Assembly (NCBI GenBank): GCA_028023455.1
Contig: JAQFVV010006255.1
Span: 312,001-376,000 of the forward strand
Length of the DNA stretch: 64,000 nt
From: Epiperipatus broadwayi
Lineage: Eukaryota > Onychophora > Udeonychophora > Euonychophora > Peripatidae
Direction: 5' to 3'
In this document: one piece after another, positions 34,880 through 47,175 of the stretch
Layout of the letters: the number at the start of each line of letters is the position of its first letter
Position numbering within the stretch: the stretch's first letter is position 1
Position numbers and translations under genes: made by a program
The notes under the pieces: generated by a model
Told to the model about the DNA's origin: nothing
Databases searched by the model: none
The model's input: the letters and a program-made list of their open reading frames with translations, nothing else

Positions 34880-35444
34880 TTAAAAAAAAACTGCAACAAA
34901 AATATCTGGTAAAAAAAACAGCAGCTATTGATCAATAAAATTTCTACTGACACTAGAGAATTTGTAAAGAAAAAAGGAATATGAAAATATATATTAAAAT
35001 AATGCATTAAGAACAATTGAATATCTTGAATTTTGTAAAATAATATGAAAAAGAATTGATAATGATATAAGAAAATATAATTGTGAATTAACAAAAAAAA
35101 GTTATAGGAAAGAATAAAAGTCTCAAGAGTGTAAACAAAATTTTGGTACTGGTAAGAAATTTATTTCTGCAATAAGAATAAAAGATGCAACTATTCATAA
35201 AAAGAGAGATGACAACATGAAATGTGTAGAAGATTTCTATCAAACATTACATGATAATAAAGAACAAATATCTTCTATATCTTCTGAATTGCTCAGGATT
35301 TTAAATGAAGAAGTGAGATATGCAATTAAATCTATGAAAAGGGAATTACTTCAGTTAATGATGAAATTATAATCGATACTTTAAAAAAAAAACAAGTGAA
35401 GAAGTAGAATTTTTGGGGCAAAGTTATATATAAAATGTCTAAAT
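34880..35444 (+). pseudogene. RTE-type LINE, linker region upstream of RT
   Basis: The best run (35154-35354) encodes EDFYQTLHDNKEQISS, SSELLRILNEEVRYAIK and SMKRG, which correspond to the FYxxLY and ELxxALKxMKxxKAPG segments just before the RT fingers in RTE elements. It continues after a frameshift as SVNDEIIIDTLKK. Earlier sequence (from about 34880) is Lys/Asn-rich and broken, aligning with the fragment at 4545-5150. The element is interrupted at 35445 by a hAT-like insertion and resumes at 36518. Confidence 0.65.
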
Positions 35445-36517
35445 CAGCAGTTGGCAACCTTTTAGATATTGCTGACCACTAACATAATTTTTAAAGATAC
35501 AAATTAATATGAGTATTGATTATGATATACATATATATTTACTTATATATTAATAATTTTAATTTTATCACAAAAATAATAATAAATAATAGTAATATAT
35601 ATTAAAAATTAGTGTGATATTTGTGGCTATTGGTTTAAAATTATTTTACTAATCTTTGGCTCCAATGATATCACTGCAGCATGTAAAGGAGCTTCTATTT
35701 CAAGCCGAGAGTGATACTTGTTTTTAATAATTGTTATAGTTGAGAATGTTTTTCACACAAGTAGGTCATTGTGAATGGAATCCGATTTATTAGATATAAA
35801 TATAAAGAAATACTTAAATGATTGTAATATTGAATTTAACGTACAAAATAAATTATAATATTATATTAATATAATTTTTGTGTAAGTTTTTGTATTATTT
35901 GTTTTCATTTTGAGTTATATGAAAGTAAAACTAACTTTGTATTTATATGTTTTATAATTTGTTAAAGAATTGTGTTTTATTTTGTTTTTTTGTTAATATA
36001 AGGTTCATTTTATTTCATAAAAATAAATAAATGTATAAATACATATTTATTATGTTTTATATGTGTAATTTTCTAATTTGTATCTACAAAAATTATTTAA
36101 AATTAATAACGAATAGTATTCTATTCTTTAATAATTTTTATAGATGTTTTTTCATTCAAAATTCTTAATAAAATTTTTGAGTTTTAGTTCACCCAATTAC
36201 CAAGGGTACATGCCTAGTCAATTGTACAGAATTCAGAATTCTTACTTCATTTTTCCTATGCCACAGACCATTCGAATAGGGGTTAATTAAATGCCTTGAG
36301 GTAGATATTTTGCAAATCACAGTAATATTTTGTAACAAATCAATAAGAAATATAATGTTCATGTTTTATTTTACATATAATAAGGCAACTTAAAATTTAT
36401 TTTTTAAAAAAAAAAATTATTAAATGAGCTTAGTGAATTTAAATAATATCTGAATATATTTGTGGACCATTAAAATTATGTCACAGACCACAAGTGGTTC
36501 ACAAACCACTGATGCTG
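35445..36517. mobile_element. hAT-like non-autonomous transposon inserted in the LINE
   Basis: Left end CAGCAGTTGGCAACC and right end, inverted, CAGCATCAGTGGTTTGTG resemble hAT termini of the CAGNGGTTCTCAACC type, with internal GACCAC/GTGGTC motifs near both ends. It interrupts the RTE reading region. The flanking 8-mers GTCTAAAT (35437-35444) and ATATAAAT (36518-36525) agree at 6 of 8 positions and fit the hAT target pattern nTnnnnAn. Length 1073 bp, no transposase frame. Confidence 0.7.
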
Positions 36518-37832
36518 ATATAAATAAGAAAATAAACCAGATAGTTGGAAGAATGCAGGATTAATATTTTAAAAAATTGTTAAAGAATATATTAGAAATT
36601 ACAGACCTATCAGTCTTTTATCAGTTTATACAAAATTTTTACCAAGATAATTACAACTCGTCTACAGAAAACTTTGGATTTCAACCAAACAAAAGAACAA
36701 GCTGGATTTAAAAGTGATTATAATACAGTGGATCATATCCAAGTATTGAGATAAGTTGTAAAATGGGCTAATGAATATGAGTTGCAATTATGCTTTAGAT
36801 TTGGGCATTATGAAAAGCCATTTGATTCTATAAGCATTTTCTTCAGTGATTAAAGCATTGGATCATCAAGGTATAGATCCAGGATATTGTCATATTCTAA
36901 AGAATATTTATAAAAATTCAACAGTAATAATTATATTACATAATGGTACTAGGAAGGTTAACATTGGGAAGGGAGTAGAACAGGGTGACTCCATATCTCC
37001 AAAACTTTTTACAGCAATGCTTCAAGAAGTATTTTGTAGATTAAAATGGGAAGCTAAAGAAATAAAATTAAATGGACATTGTTTGAGTCATTTAGATTTT
37101 GCAAATGATGTAACTATTTTTGCAAATAATGATTCCCAGTTTCATGAAATGCTGCAAGAGTTATCAGATTAAAGTAAGAAAATAAGGCTAAAGGTAAATG
37201 TTAAAAAATACTAAAGTAATGTTCAATGGATTTTCTCAAAAGATAAAAATAAAGATTGATAATGATGAGTTAGAAGAAGTTAACAACTACAAATTCCTTG
37301 GTCAGATTATTACTACAGATGGAAATATAATGGATGAAATTAATCATAGAATTAAACTTGGTTGGAGTGCTTTTGGTAGAAATAACAATATCGAAAGGAA
37401 ATATGCTTATGTGTTTGAAAAGAAAGTTTTTTTAATAAATGGGTTTATCTGAGACTTGAACACTTAACAGAAGAGCAATACAAAGACTTCAGACCATTCA
37501 AAGAAATATGGAGACATGTTAGGAGTAATATGAAAAGACCAAAAATGAAATACATTAGTAAGAGAACAAACATGTGTTACTGACATCATTGAAATGAAAT
37601 TGGGCTGGGCAAGCTAGAAGAGATGATAATAGATGGATAGTTGAAATCTTAAACTGGATTTCAAGATATTGTAAAAGACAGAGACCATATATGATATGGA
37701 TTAATAACATAAGAAAGTGTGCAAGAGTGATGTGGAAAAGTGAGACTAGACATCAGAGAAGACTGATTGAATTTGAAGAGACCCTTATCCTGCAATGGAT
37801 TGATAATAATTGAGAATGATGATGATAATAAA
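36518..37832 (+). pseudogene. RTE-type LINE reverse transcriptase and C-terminus
   Basis: In order: PDSWKNAGLIF, NYRPISLLSVYTKFFTKII, EQAGFKSDYNTVDHIQV, a decayed FDYEKAFDS-like site (KPFDSI), then an open run from 36846 with GVEQGDSISPKLFTAMLQ and HLDFANDVTIF (37090-37120). A second run (37198-37452) has KTKVMF-like KNTKVMF, YKFLGQIITTDGN and LGWSAFG. After more stops come the REQT and ILQWIDNN end pieces. These are hallmark RTE-clade motifs. The catalytic pair is AND in place of ADD. It ends near 37832 with a GATGATGATAATA simple tail, typical of RTE 3' ends. Confidence 0.8.
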
Positions 37833-38128
37833 AAATTTTAAATGAGGATGTTTTTATAGGTGAAAGATTTAAATATATTTTTCAGATTGATTAATATATG
37901 TGGTTACATAGTTGTTATTCTTATAGCACTTAATTTTTAATTGGATATTGCCTCCATTTTTTGGCTTGTAAAATTGGCTCTGTAATCGTCATATTATCTA
38001 GATAATAGTCAGCAAGATTTTGCTGAAATGGCAATGCTATTATGCACATTAATTAAATATATGCATATGTGTGTGTGTTGAATTAAGTATTTTCCAAAAG
38101 TTGTTATTCTAATAAAAAACAGAAATAA
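37833..38128. other. A+T-rich DNA with no gene recognised
   Basis: Nothing identified. Confidence 0.6.
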
Positions 38129-38452
38129 GATTTTATCCATGTAAACATAGATAAAACTTTGCTATTAATGTTGCCAGGTAACTATCAATTACTATTAAAT
38201 CACAGTCTTCTGAGACTAAATAAGTTTTGTCCATTACTTATACCTTTTTTATTGGATCTCTTTTTACTTCAACAATAACCCCAAGAAAAGAACTGTTATA
38301 GGTAATGAAAAAAACTTATTTAACTTCAGGGAGATTGTGAATTACTAATAATTAATAGTTTATTGGCAATATTAATAGCAAAGGTTATTTCTGTTAGTAG
38401 TTTCCTGGTAATATCAATGGCAAAAGTTATTTCTGTTTACATGGATAAAATC
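38129..38452. mobile_element. Family I foldback element
   Basis: Left end ATTTTATCCATGTAAACA and right end TGTTTACATGGATAAAAT are inverted copies. Inner matches include TTGCTATTAATGTTGCCA on the left against the inverted TGGCAATATTAATAGCAA on the right. The right side also has a short direct duplication (AGTTATTTCTGTT-type, twice). A half copy lies at 45035-45165. No ORF. Confidence 0.65.
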
Positions 38453-41400
38453 TCCATAAAAATATGCTAAAAATTAAATGTACAGAAATTAAATATTAAA
38501 ATTTAAATTTGTGGATAAAATTTAATTTTATATAGTCTAGTACTAAAATTTTAACAAACAGCAATTAGTTTGTTTGATAGAGTAAAAATATATAATTATA
38601 AATCCTAGATATGTGTAGACAAACTATAGAAAAATTCTATAACACTCTGAATAATTCATTTACTAAAATAATTTTTTTTAATACTAGATTTCTCTTCATT
38701 TTTTTATAAAAATAAACAACTCTTTTTAAATAGATACTTTAGCAAATTTTACTTATTAAAAACAATATGTGATGTTTTTTTAATTTTTAGCATTTAAAAA
38801 ATGATAAATAATAATAACTTTAAACCAATACAAAGCATAGAGTTATAATAAATCCTTAGTGAGCAATAGTAATCAGTTATATATATATATATAGTATTTG
38901 ATTTAATTAATTATATGAAAATTCAAATTCTATTGAAGTTTAATGAAAAGAGATACAATATTGTATTATTATATTTTTAATCATTTTACATTTAAATGTA
39001 AATTAATAATGATGATAATAATAATATGTTACAACTAGTATATAAACACATTATAGTTAAAATAATATAACAATAAAATATTTTAATAAATAATTTCTTG
39101 CCAAGTTTATTTTAATTTAAAAAATTACTCTTTATTATAATACTTAATATAATAATTTTATTCTATGAGTACATAATGAATTGATACATAAATAATAATT
39201 TATCTCTTTTATAAAATTTTATCACAATAATTTTATTATATATATATATATATTGATTTGTTACATAAAAATAATTTATCTTAGCTATTTCTGTATTACA
39301 GTGAATTACAGTTGACCAAATAATTACTAGCTAATAATACTAAAAAAAAAATTTTTTTAGTCAAAAAAATTGATTATTCTTTCATAATGCTATGCTGTTG
39401 ATAAAATTTATTTACTTATTCCTTGAAATATGGCTCTTTTTGTTGAATTTACGACTTTGTATTTATATGGCTTTATTACTTAAAATGTAATAGATGTCTT
39501 AACATTAGCAAGCATTACTCTTCTGGTTTTAAGAAAAAGTAGAATTTGTAAATTTATGAAAGAAAAAATTATCTCTTGTGAACAATAATTTATCATCTTA
39601 ATATATAAGCTAAAGGTAAATAAATTCTGTATTCTTTTTTAACAAAAATAAAATGAAAAAATTTATAAATTTTGTAAATCATTAGCTACTATAAAATTCT
39701 ATAAAACAACAACATATATTAGTAATAATTTTTATTATACATATTAATTATGATAAAGGTATATCTTAAGAAAAGTTATCTTATGCTGATTCTAATTTGA
39801 GAAAACAGAAATATATAAATCATGTCTTATTCATATTAAAATATTTCATTTATTATTTTCAAAAAAACATATATATATATAATTTTAATATTAATTAATA
39901 TCTATGCAAATTTGCTTCTGTATTCAATGCTATCTATTTGTTCTATTAGTTATGGCATTAAAATATTCATTAATGTTCATAAATTGTTCACTAAATTTAA
40001 GGGATTGTTCATAATAAACAAATATAATAATCTGATATCATCATCTGATGGCTGAGTGAAAATAAAATTGTTAATAATTGTTTGTTTATAGTTATAAATG
40101 ATCTTATTCTAATCTAATATTAGTTTTATGTTTCCTTTATGATTTAGTTCAGTGATAGATAGATGAATTCAAAAGCTAAATATTTTTGGAGTCAAGTTTA
40201 AACTTCACGTCTGGTTCTCGAACACTGCATGATTCTTTGAGAAACTAAATCTTCAATTATTTATATATTGATTTCCATACTAATATTATGATTAATATTA
40301 AAATTTAATTTTTTTAAATTTCATTTGTAAGTTTAACATTTTTTTTAAAAATTACTATAAATATATTCTGCTTTCAGAACTGCAATATTTATAATTAAGC
40401 TTTAACAATATATTTTAACTTTTAAATATTACATGGATTTAATAATACATTTATTAAGGATTTATACCTTCTCATCTGAAGTGAATCAAAGTTTTTCAGT
40501 AGTATTAGCAATATTCTGCATATAAAATTCAAAAATCAATTCAAATCAAGCTTTAATATTTATAGTTCTTTAGAAATCTATATTATTTTATATAGTTTTT
40601 TATCTTTTTGTGTGGACATTTTATAATAACTAAAACTTGTAAAAAAAAAACTTTTCTAATTTAACTCAAACATTCTGTCACATTTTTAAAGATATTAAAG
40701 ATTACTTTTCACATAATTTTCTGTTTTTTAGAAAAAATATTACAATTTTAATTTCAAAAGTCAATATTAAATTTTTAAATTCATTTTAAAATTAATTATT
40801 GATTTTATAAAACTTTAATTTACTTAAATTTAGAATTAAAAAAACTGAATATATGAAGTTGATGGTTTTAATTAAAGAAATGATTTTTTTTTAAAAAGTA
40901 ATATTAATTTATTTTTATACATAAAAGTATGTGTGTGCATGTGTATTTGCATATGCATATGATGCATGATAATTGCAATTGTTAAACTTGAATTTTAAAA
41001 TGTTATTATGTATGATTATTAATGTAAAAATACAATGCAATTTTATTCATAGAATCTTTTTTAACATTAAAAGAAGTTATTGCTATTTTAATGCTAAAAT
41101 AATTTTAATAACTTTTTGATTTTTATAAGTGTTTGGAATTTACAAAAAAAAAAAGGATTGTATATTAAAAAGGCAATTTTACTTTGTCTGCAATTTTTAA
41201 ATAAAATTCTAAAAACTATGTTATACTTATTAATTAATATTATATTATAAAAAAATTTCATGCAGCATTTAAGATTACAATATCCTTCAATTGGAGAAAT
41301 TATTTCTAATGTTTTGCCTAGTGTCAATTTTTGTAATTATTCAACATTTGATGTTAAAATTTACAATTTTTTATGTTTAAGCAATTAATAAACATTGGTC

Positions 41401-42230
41401 GTTAAACTCAGTTTGTTAGAAGTTCACTGACCTTAGAACTGCTCTGCCAATTTCCATTTGGTATAATAAAAAATCTTCAAACCATATACTATAAAATAAT
41501 GTACTAAATATTCCAAAAAGAAATATTTAAAATTAATCTGTTACAGAATTTATGTAAAATTCCAAGAAAATTGTGATTGATTTTATCAAATCACTGCTGT
41601 TACATGCAAACATGTATTGTGAACAATATATTGAAAGAACATCCTTTCCCATGTGTTATTATATTAGCTCAGGACTAAAATTCAAGAACACTTTTGAATT
41701 GTAATTTTAAAAAAGATATAACTGCAAATTTGAAATATGATTTTTTTTTAAAAAAGAGATGCTATATTTTATGTAATATATATTTTTTATTATTTTATTA
41801 ATATTATTTATTAAGAAAGTATATTTCAGCATTCTCTCCAAGGGCATGCAGATATAAAGAATAGGTATATCAGTTTATTTAATAATTATGAAACTATATG
41901 CATATATCACATTCATTTTGTGTGAATGAATTAATCTTGGATGAATGAGTTTGAATTTAACAAAAGTTATATAGATTTACAATTTTTATATTCTACGATG
42001 ACTTGTTTTTTTATTTTTTTATATTATGTTTTTGAGAGTGAAGTGAATTTTGGTGATTAATAATCACTTCTGAGTAAAATATTACAGATAATGTACATCT
42101 AAACTTGCATAAACGTTATTTATGTTTATAAATAATGTCTATTTTCTTTGCATATATATATATATATATTAGTAAAAAATCAGTCATATTTCACATGACC
42201 TATATAGCTTGTATTACCAATATGTAATAT
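38453..42230. other. A+T-rich DNA with no gene recognised
   Basis: Nearly pure low-complexity A+T sequence with (AT)n tracts at about 38878, 39236 and 39869. No frame or repeat placed. Confidence 0.6.
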
Positions 42231-42441
42231 ATAAAGAGCCTGCTAATAGCTCTAAACAAGCTTATTTATTTTATTTTTTATGATAAATGCTACAAGAGAA
42301 AATACCTCACTGATGAGAGCTCGAAACCGGTCTGGGGATGGCGACCATCGTAGATAAAGGTTTCGGGTATTTTCTCTTGCAGCATTTATCATAAAAAATA
42401 AAATAAATAAGCTTGTTTAGAGCTATTAGCAGGCTCTTTAT
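42231..42441. mobile_element. Foldback element with 76-bp arms and a ribozyme-like loop
   Basis: Left arm 42231-42306 and right arm 42366-42441 are inverted copies with one mismatch (GCTACAAG versus the complement of CTTGCAGC). The 59-bp loop is less A+T-rich than the surroundings and contains a hammerhead motif followed by an ATGG-CGA-CCAT hairpin. Right flank is (AT)n. High arm identity suggests recent activity. Confidence 0.85.
42305..42337 (+). ncRNA. Hammerhead ribozyme motif (HHR-C) in a palindrome loop
   Basis: CCUCA (42305-42309), CUGAUGA (42310-42316), GAGCUC as a minimal stem II (42317-42322), GAAAC (42323-42327), CGGUC with cleavage predicted after 42332, UGGGG (42333-42337). All core bases are intact and stem I pairs over 5 bp. 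Stem III is the self-complementary ACCGGU. Stem II has no room for a normal loop within one molecule, so activity would need a one-pair stem or dimerisation. The two C bases of CCUCA also belong to the palindrome arm, so the long hairpin competes with stem I. Confidence 0.65.
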
Positions 42442-45034
42442 ATATATATATAAGAGATGAAGCATTCCTTTTATTTATGGAAAGAAGTATATGTATTATA
42501 TATGTATATTAAACCACTGGATAAATTGATAATAGCATATGGACTTGCTGTCAGTGTATTTTGAAGAATAGTATTTGTAGAAATATATTTGAAGTTCAGT
42601 CAGAGTAAATAATATTTAGGGAGTCAAATTTAAATTATTTAAATCACCCACCTGAGGAAACAGATTTATGATTTTATTTGAAAATTTTATTCCATTATAA
42701 GTAATTTTAGACTAAATAATGTATAATTTTGTTATTATTTATGTAGAATTAAATATTGTGAATCGGATCTTTCATATGAAGAAATATTGAAATTATTTTA
42801 TATAGCGCTATGTTTTTTATGTAATTGTAACATTAGCGATTAAGCATATGCGCATGCGCTTTAAAGATAAATTATAAATGAATACTCTCAATTTTTTCAG
42901 ACGATAAAAAATAATAGTAAGTAAAAATTAAAAATATTTTTTTTCAACAGTTAATTTTTAGAATTTTTCATTTTCTTAGAATACATTTTTAAAAAGGATT
43001 ATAGATCTGTTTACAGAAAATAAATATAAAAGTGGTGGTAAAACAATTTAAATACTTTTCTTTAATAAATGAGTTTCTTTTTTAAATAGTGGAAAAGATT
43101 AGAAAAAAATTTCATTTTTAAAATAATTTAAATTATACAATATAGATACACTAATATTTGCTCCAACAAAGGTTTCTAGAGCATATAACTAATAGAAGGA
43201 ATTCTTTTTCTCACTAAATTATAATTTACACAACAGACATACTTCCATCTAAAATAATTATCAATTTTGTTTGCTTATCTATTTCTAACAATAAAAATGG
43301 TTGTATTATACATATATTTGTCTAAGAATAATCTGTTAGATGTCTCTAATGTTAATAACTTTTGCATAAGCTAAAATAAAATTTAAAACCAAACAGCAGC
43401 AAAATATTGTACACATTTTAGTTTTAAAATATTTTAAGAAGGTATACTATAATAATTTTGTACATCAAGGAAAAAATACAAATAAAAGTTTTTGTAAAAT
43501 GTTGAAAATCTACACATTATTAATTTAGTTCACCTATTCTTTTATCTCACAGTAAAATATATATTTTTTGAAAAAGTAATTTTGTAAATTTATATTCTGC
43601 AGTAATTTTAGTCATGCATGGTGTACTTTAAATATAAAAGCTGATTAACATTTGTCATTAAAAAAAACTCAAAAGAAATTCCAGTCCAAAAAAAAAAGGT
43701 TCCAAATAAAAAACCGATAAAAATGACAGAGATCTAAAATTTAATTTTCTTATCTTTTATTTTTTAAGTAAAAAATATTGTATGTTTAAAAGTATTTTCC
43801 TATGTATTTATATTATAATAATTTTAGTAATGTATAAGAAATATGGAATTTGAAAATGGATTTATTTTTAATACTAAAAAAAATAATCAAAATGATTTTC
43901 CATTAAAAATAAAAGCTTCAAAGTGAAAACTATATAAAAATGGTGAAAAAAGTTAGTTTTCATTTTTATTCGTAGTGATAAAAATGTTGTTTATATTTTT
44001 CTTTTAAAATATTTTTTTGCATATGAAATCTGTAATAATTTTAGTTATCTACAATAAAATTAGAATTTGGGTGTTTTATTATTGTTGATGTTAAAATTTA
44101 AAAAAAGGTAAATTATGATAAAATTATAGAAAATACAGGACCAAGCATAGAATCGCTAAATTGTTGAACATTACTGCCTGAAATAACAAATATTACAAGT
44201 ATTATTGATGGAAACAATAACTATGTTTGCAAGACTTCTCCTACTGTTTTATTTTTGAATAAACTCTAGATATCATTATTATATTTTGTGAGCTTATTTG
44301 CATTTAGCTTTATGCAATTTTTTCAACTTTATTTTTTTATTTAAATTCTTTTTATTCATATACAAATATTAATTTTAATTATAAGGCAGAAAAAATAGTG
44401 TCATAAAATTAATCAGTGCTGAAGTAAAAAAATAATAGTTTCTAAAAGTGAAGGCTATAACATGATCTCAATTCAAACATTGAATATGGTGTAATTTAAC
44501 TAACATTTTACGTAATTTTAAAAAAATAAATTAAAAAAAAAACAGATAATGCAAAGAATTTCACCTTGTATTATAACTTATAGATATTCATATTACTGCT
44601 TAATTAAAGCTAGTTGCTACTATTAATATCAATTAGTCAATTTTTTTAAAAATTTGAACAACTCTTCAAAAAAAAAATTCACTACCTTCTAGTAACATGT
44701 ATTGTTCTTGCCATGAAGTTTATTTATTACCAGAAAAGTAAAGTTTACTAGAAAAATAACTATATTTCAAAGCATTACTAGGCATGGCAATGCTTCTAAA
44801 CTATAGAAACATTGTTATATACATTATTATTATGAGAAGTTCTGAAATCAATGATCTAAATTTTTATTAAAAATCTATGTTTACATTTTAATTTTATGCT
44901 TTCAAAGAATGAATTTTAACTATCTTTAAAATATATTATATAGAAATTACTTATATATATTTATATATATGAATTAAATATTTTTCATGGATTGTTATTA
45001 TGATAAAGAATTGAAATGAGAGATAATATCCATA
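42442..45034. other. A+T-rich DNA; one truncated MITE
   Basis: 42843-42893 matches the right part of the family E MITE (ATGCGCATGC and ATAAATGAATACTCTCA). The remainder is low-complexity A+T sequence with no recognisable frame. Confidence 0.55.
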
Positions 45035-45165
45035 TGAATAGAAATAACCTTTAACATTTGATGATAGGAAGAAATTATCAATTACTACTAATTGACAATC
45101 CCTGAGACCAAAACAGTTTTTCCATTAAACCTATAATAGCTCTGTTGTGTGAGTTTTGTTGAAGA
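45035..45165 (-). repeat. Family I half copy
   Basis: Shares AGAAATAACCTTT, ATTATCAATTACTA and CCTATAATAGCTCT-like blocks with the right arm of 38129-38452 in inverted order. Single arm only. Confidence 0.4.
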
Positions 45166-45394
45166 AAATAACTAGATAAATTTAAATTATTTTTATATTC
45201 TTTTTTCCTGCATAAACTGCCTTGTCTCATTAATAAAAAATAGTTCTGAATTACTACTTTTTTAAAGTCATTTTATACCTGTTTTCATTATTATTGTCAC
45301 TCAGGTCTAGCTTTTTGAAACTAATAAATTTATTTTGCAGTCTCTTATGATTTAATTTATATAAAAAGGTTTAATAATAGATATAATATCTTAA

Positions 45395-45580
45395 AATATC
45401 TGGTAATTTATGGATATACTCATAGAAAATGTATTTTTTTAATATTTAGCTTTATTACTGCCTAGCATGATTTCAATATAAATATGACATAGTAAATATA
45501 CTGAATGCATGCTAGGCAGTAATAAAGTTAAATATTAAAAAACTATTTTTTGTGAGTATATTCATTAATTACCAGATATT
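45395..45580. mobile_element. Foldback MITE with arms of about 74 bp
   Basis: Left arm 45395-45469 and right arm 45508-45580. Both contain an uninterrupted match around TTTATTACTGCCTAGCATG and its complement, plus AATATCTGGTAATT at the tips. The centre is only 38 bp. No ORF. Confidence 0.8.
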
Positions 45581-46924
45581 ACATTGGCTCAGTAAAGAAG
45601 AAAATTAATAGCAATTGAATTAATATCTTAAAAAATGTATTTTTTTTTTCCAAAACTAACATTTACAGTGTATAAATATAAAAGCTAAAAAGATAAATAG
45701 TCATATTTGTACATTCACACAACAAAATCCAGAGTTCTGGAAAATTATACTAAAGCTGATCTAGATGAGGGGTTGAGACGTCAAATCTGATCACACTTCA
45801 GCTCCTTCACCAATGCTCCATGATTCACTACCCTATGAATGACATATATGAGGTTACACTCTGTCTCAATTTAATTTGTAAGCTATCAGTAGAACATAAT
45901 GGAACATGAGACCTGGAAATGACTGAAAGACTACTAATAATATTAACTAATACACTTATGGCTAAATAAATAAAAATATATAAATTAACATGCTAACACT
46001 AAATTTGAACTGATTTAGAGTGGTTCGAAATAGTTTATGAGAGACACATAAAACAGAATTACAATTTAAAATAACTTTAATAAATTAAATTAAGCAAATT
46101 AAATAATATAAAACAGAAGTGGATTGGTGAATATTACGCATGCAGGTTTTATAACAATGATGAGCTAATTTAGTTACAGGGATCTCATCTTTGAGATGCA
46201 CTTTTAATAATTTATTTTTAAAGTTTATTATAATTTAATATCTGTGATAATATTTATGCCTAAATATGCTATGCCATCTATTTTAGATTTGATATAGGAG
46301 TCAAATCTCACAAGGATAATAAATGATAAAATATAACATACTCTTACTAACAAGAATGAACTGCATTAAATATATATTTTAAGTATATTAAATACTGATT
46401 GCTTCTTTAATATGTATTTTTATTATATTATATATAAATTGGAGTGGAACAGAAGCCTTTGGAGTAAAGTGTGGATTTCAGTCAATCTTGTCACTTCATG
46501 TGCTCAAAGTTCCTTGAATTCTTGAGCAATAAACTATTTAATTACTCTGTTGCTATAATAACTTTATATAAAAATTACATTAATTTTTATTCGAATATTT
46601 TTTACAGTCCTGCTCATAAGGCAATTATTAATAACTAAATATGTACATGATTTTATGAAAAAGAATTAATAGAGAAAATCATCTATTTAAAAATCATTAT
46701 AATTACTTTTTTAATTTTCCCCATAATTTTTTTTTCAGTTTATCGCAGTGTTGATTTATTCTTATTCTGGGGCCAATTTTATAAGGATAAGTTAATCAAT
46801 CGATTCTATACGAACTGCAATCAGATTTCTAAGATAAATTTCTAGTTTATTAGCATTATTTTGTTTGGCAGTAATATTTTAAGGTGAAAATAATGCTTTT
46901 GATAAAATAAACATGCTTTTTTTT
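45581..46924. other. A+T-rich DNA with no gene recognised
   Basis: Contains a less A+T-rich patch at about 45720-45920 and one at 46440-46530 with no family identified. Confidence 0.55.
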
Positions 46925-47175
46925 TTGGTAGTTACACATATTAAACCTGCTGCTCTTGTTTGCGATTGACCGTACCTTTCTTCTATGGGAAGAGATGGGT
47001 GTTTGTGACAACAGAATGCCGTATTAAAAAGTCAAATTTTTAACAATATGAAAAGTATAAATTTGTACACAAAAATAATAAACACATTATAATACTAAAT
47101 AAAAATAGGTTGCTATAACTATGGCATTCTGCCAACCGTAAATATGGCCAGCAGGTCTAATAGGTAAGTAGCTCT
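46925..47175. mobile_element. Family H inverted-repeat element
   Basis: Left end GTAGTTACACATATTAAACC and right end, inverted, GAGCTACTTACCTATTAGACC match partly, followed by CTGCTG on both sides. Inner blocks GCATTCTG and CAGAATGC are also inverted. MITE-like, no ORF. Confidence 0.5.
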
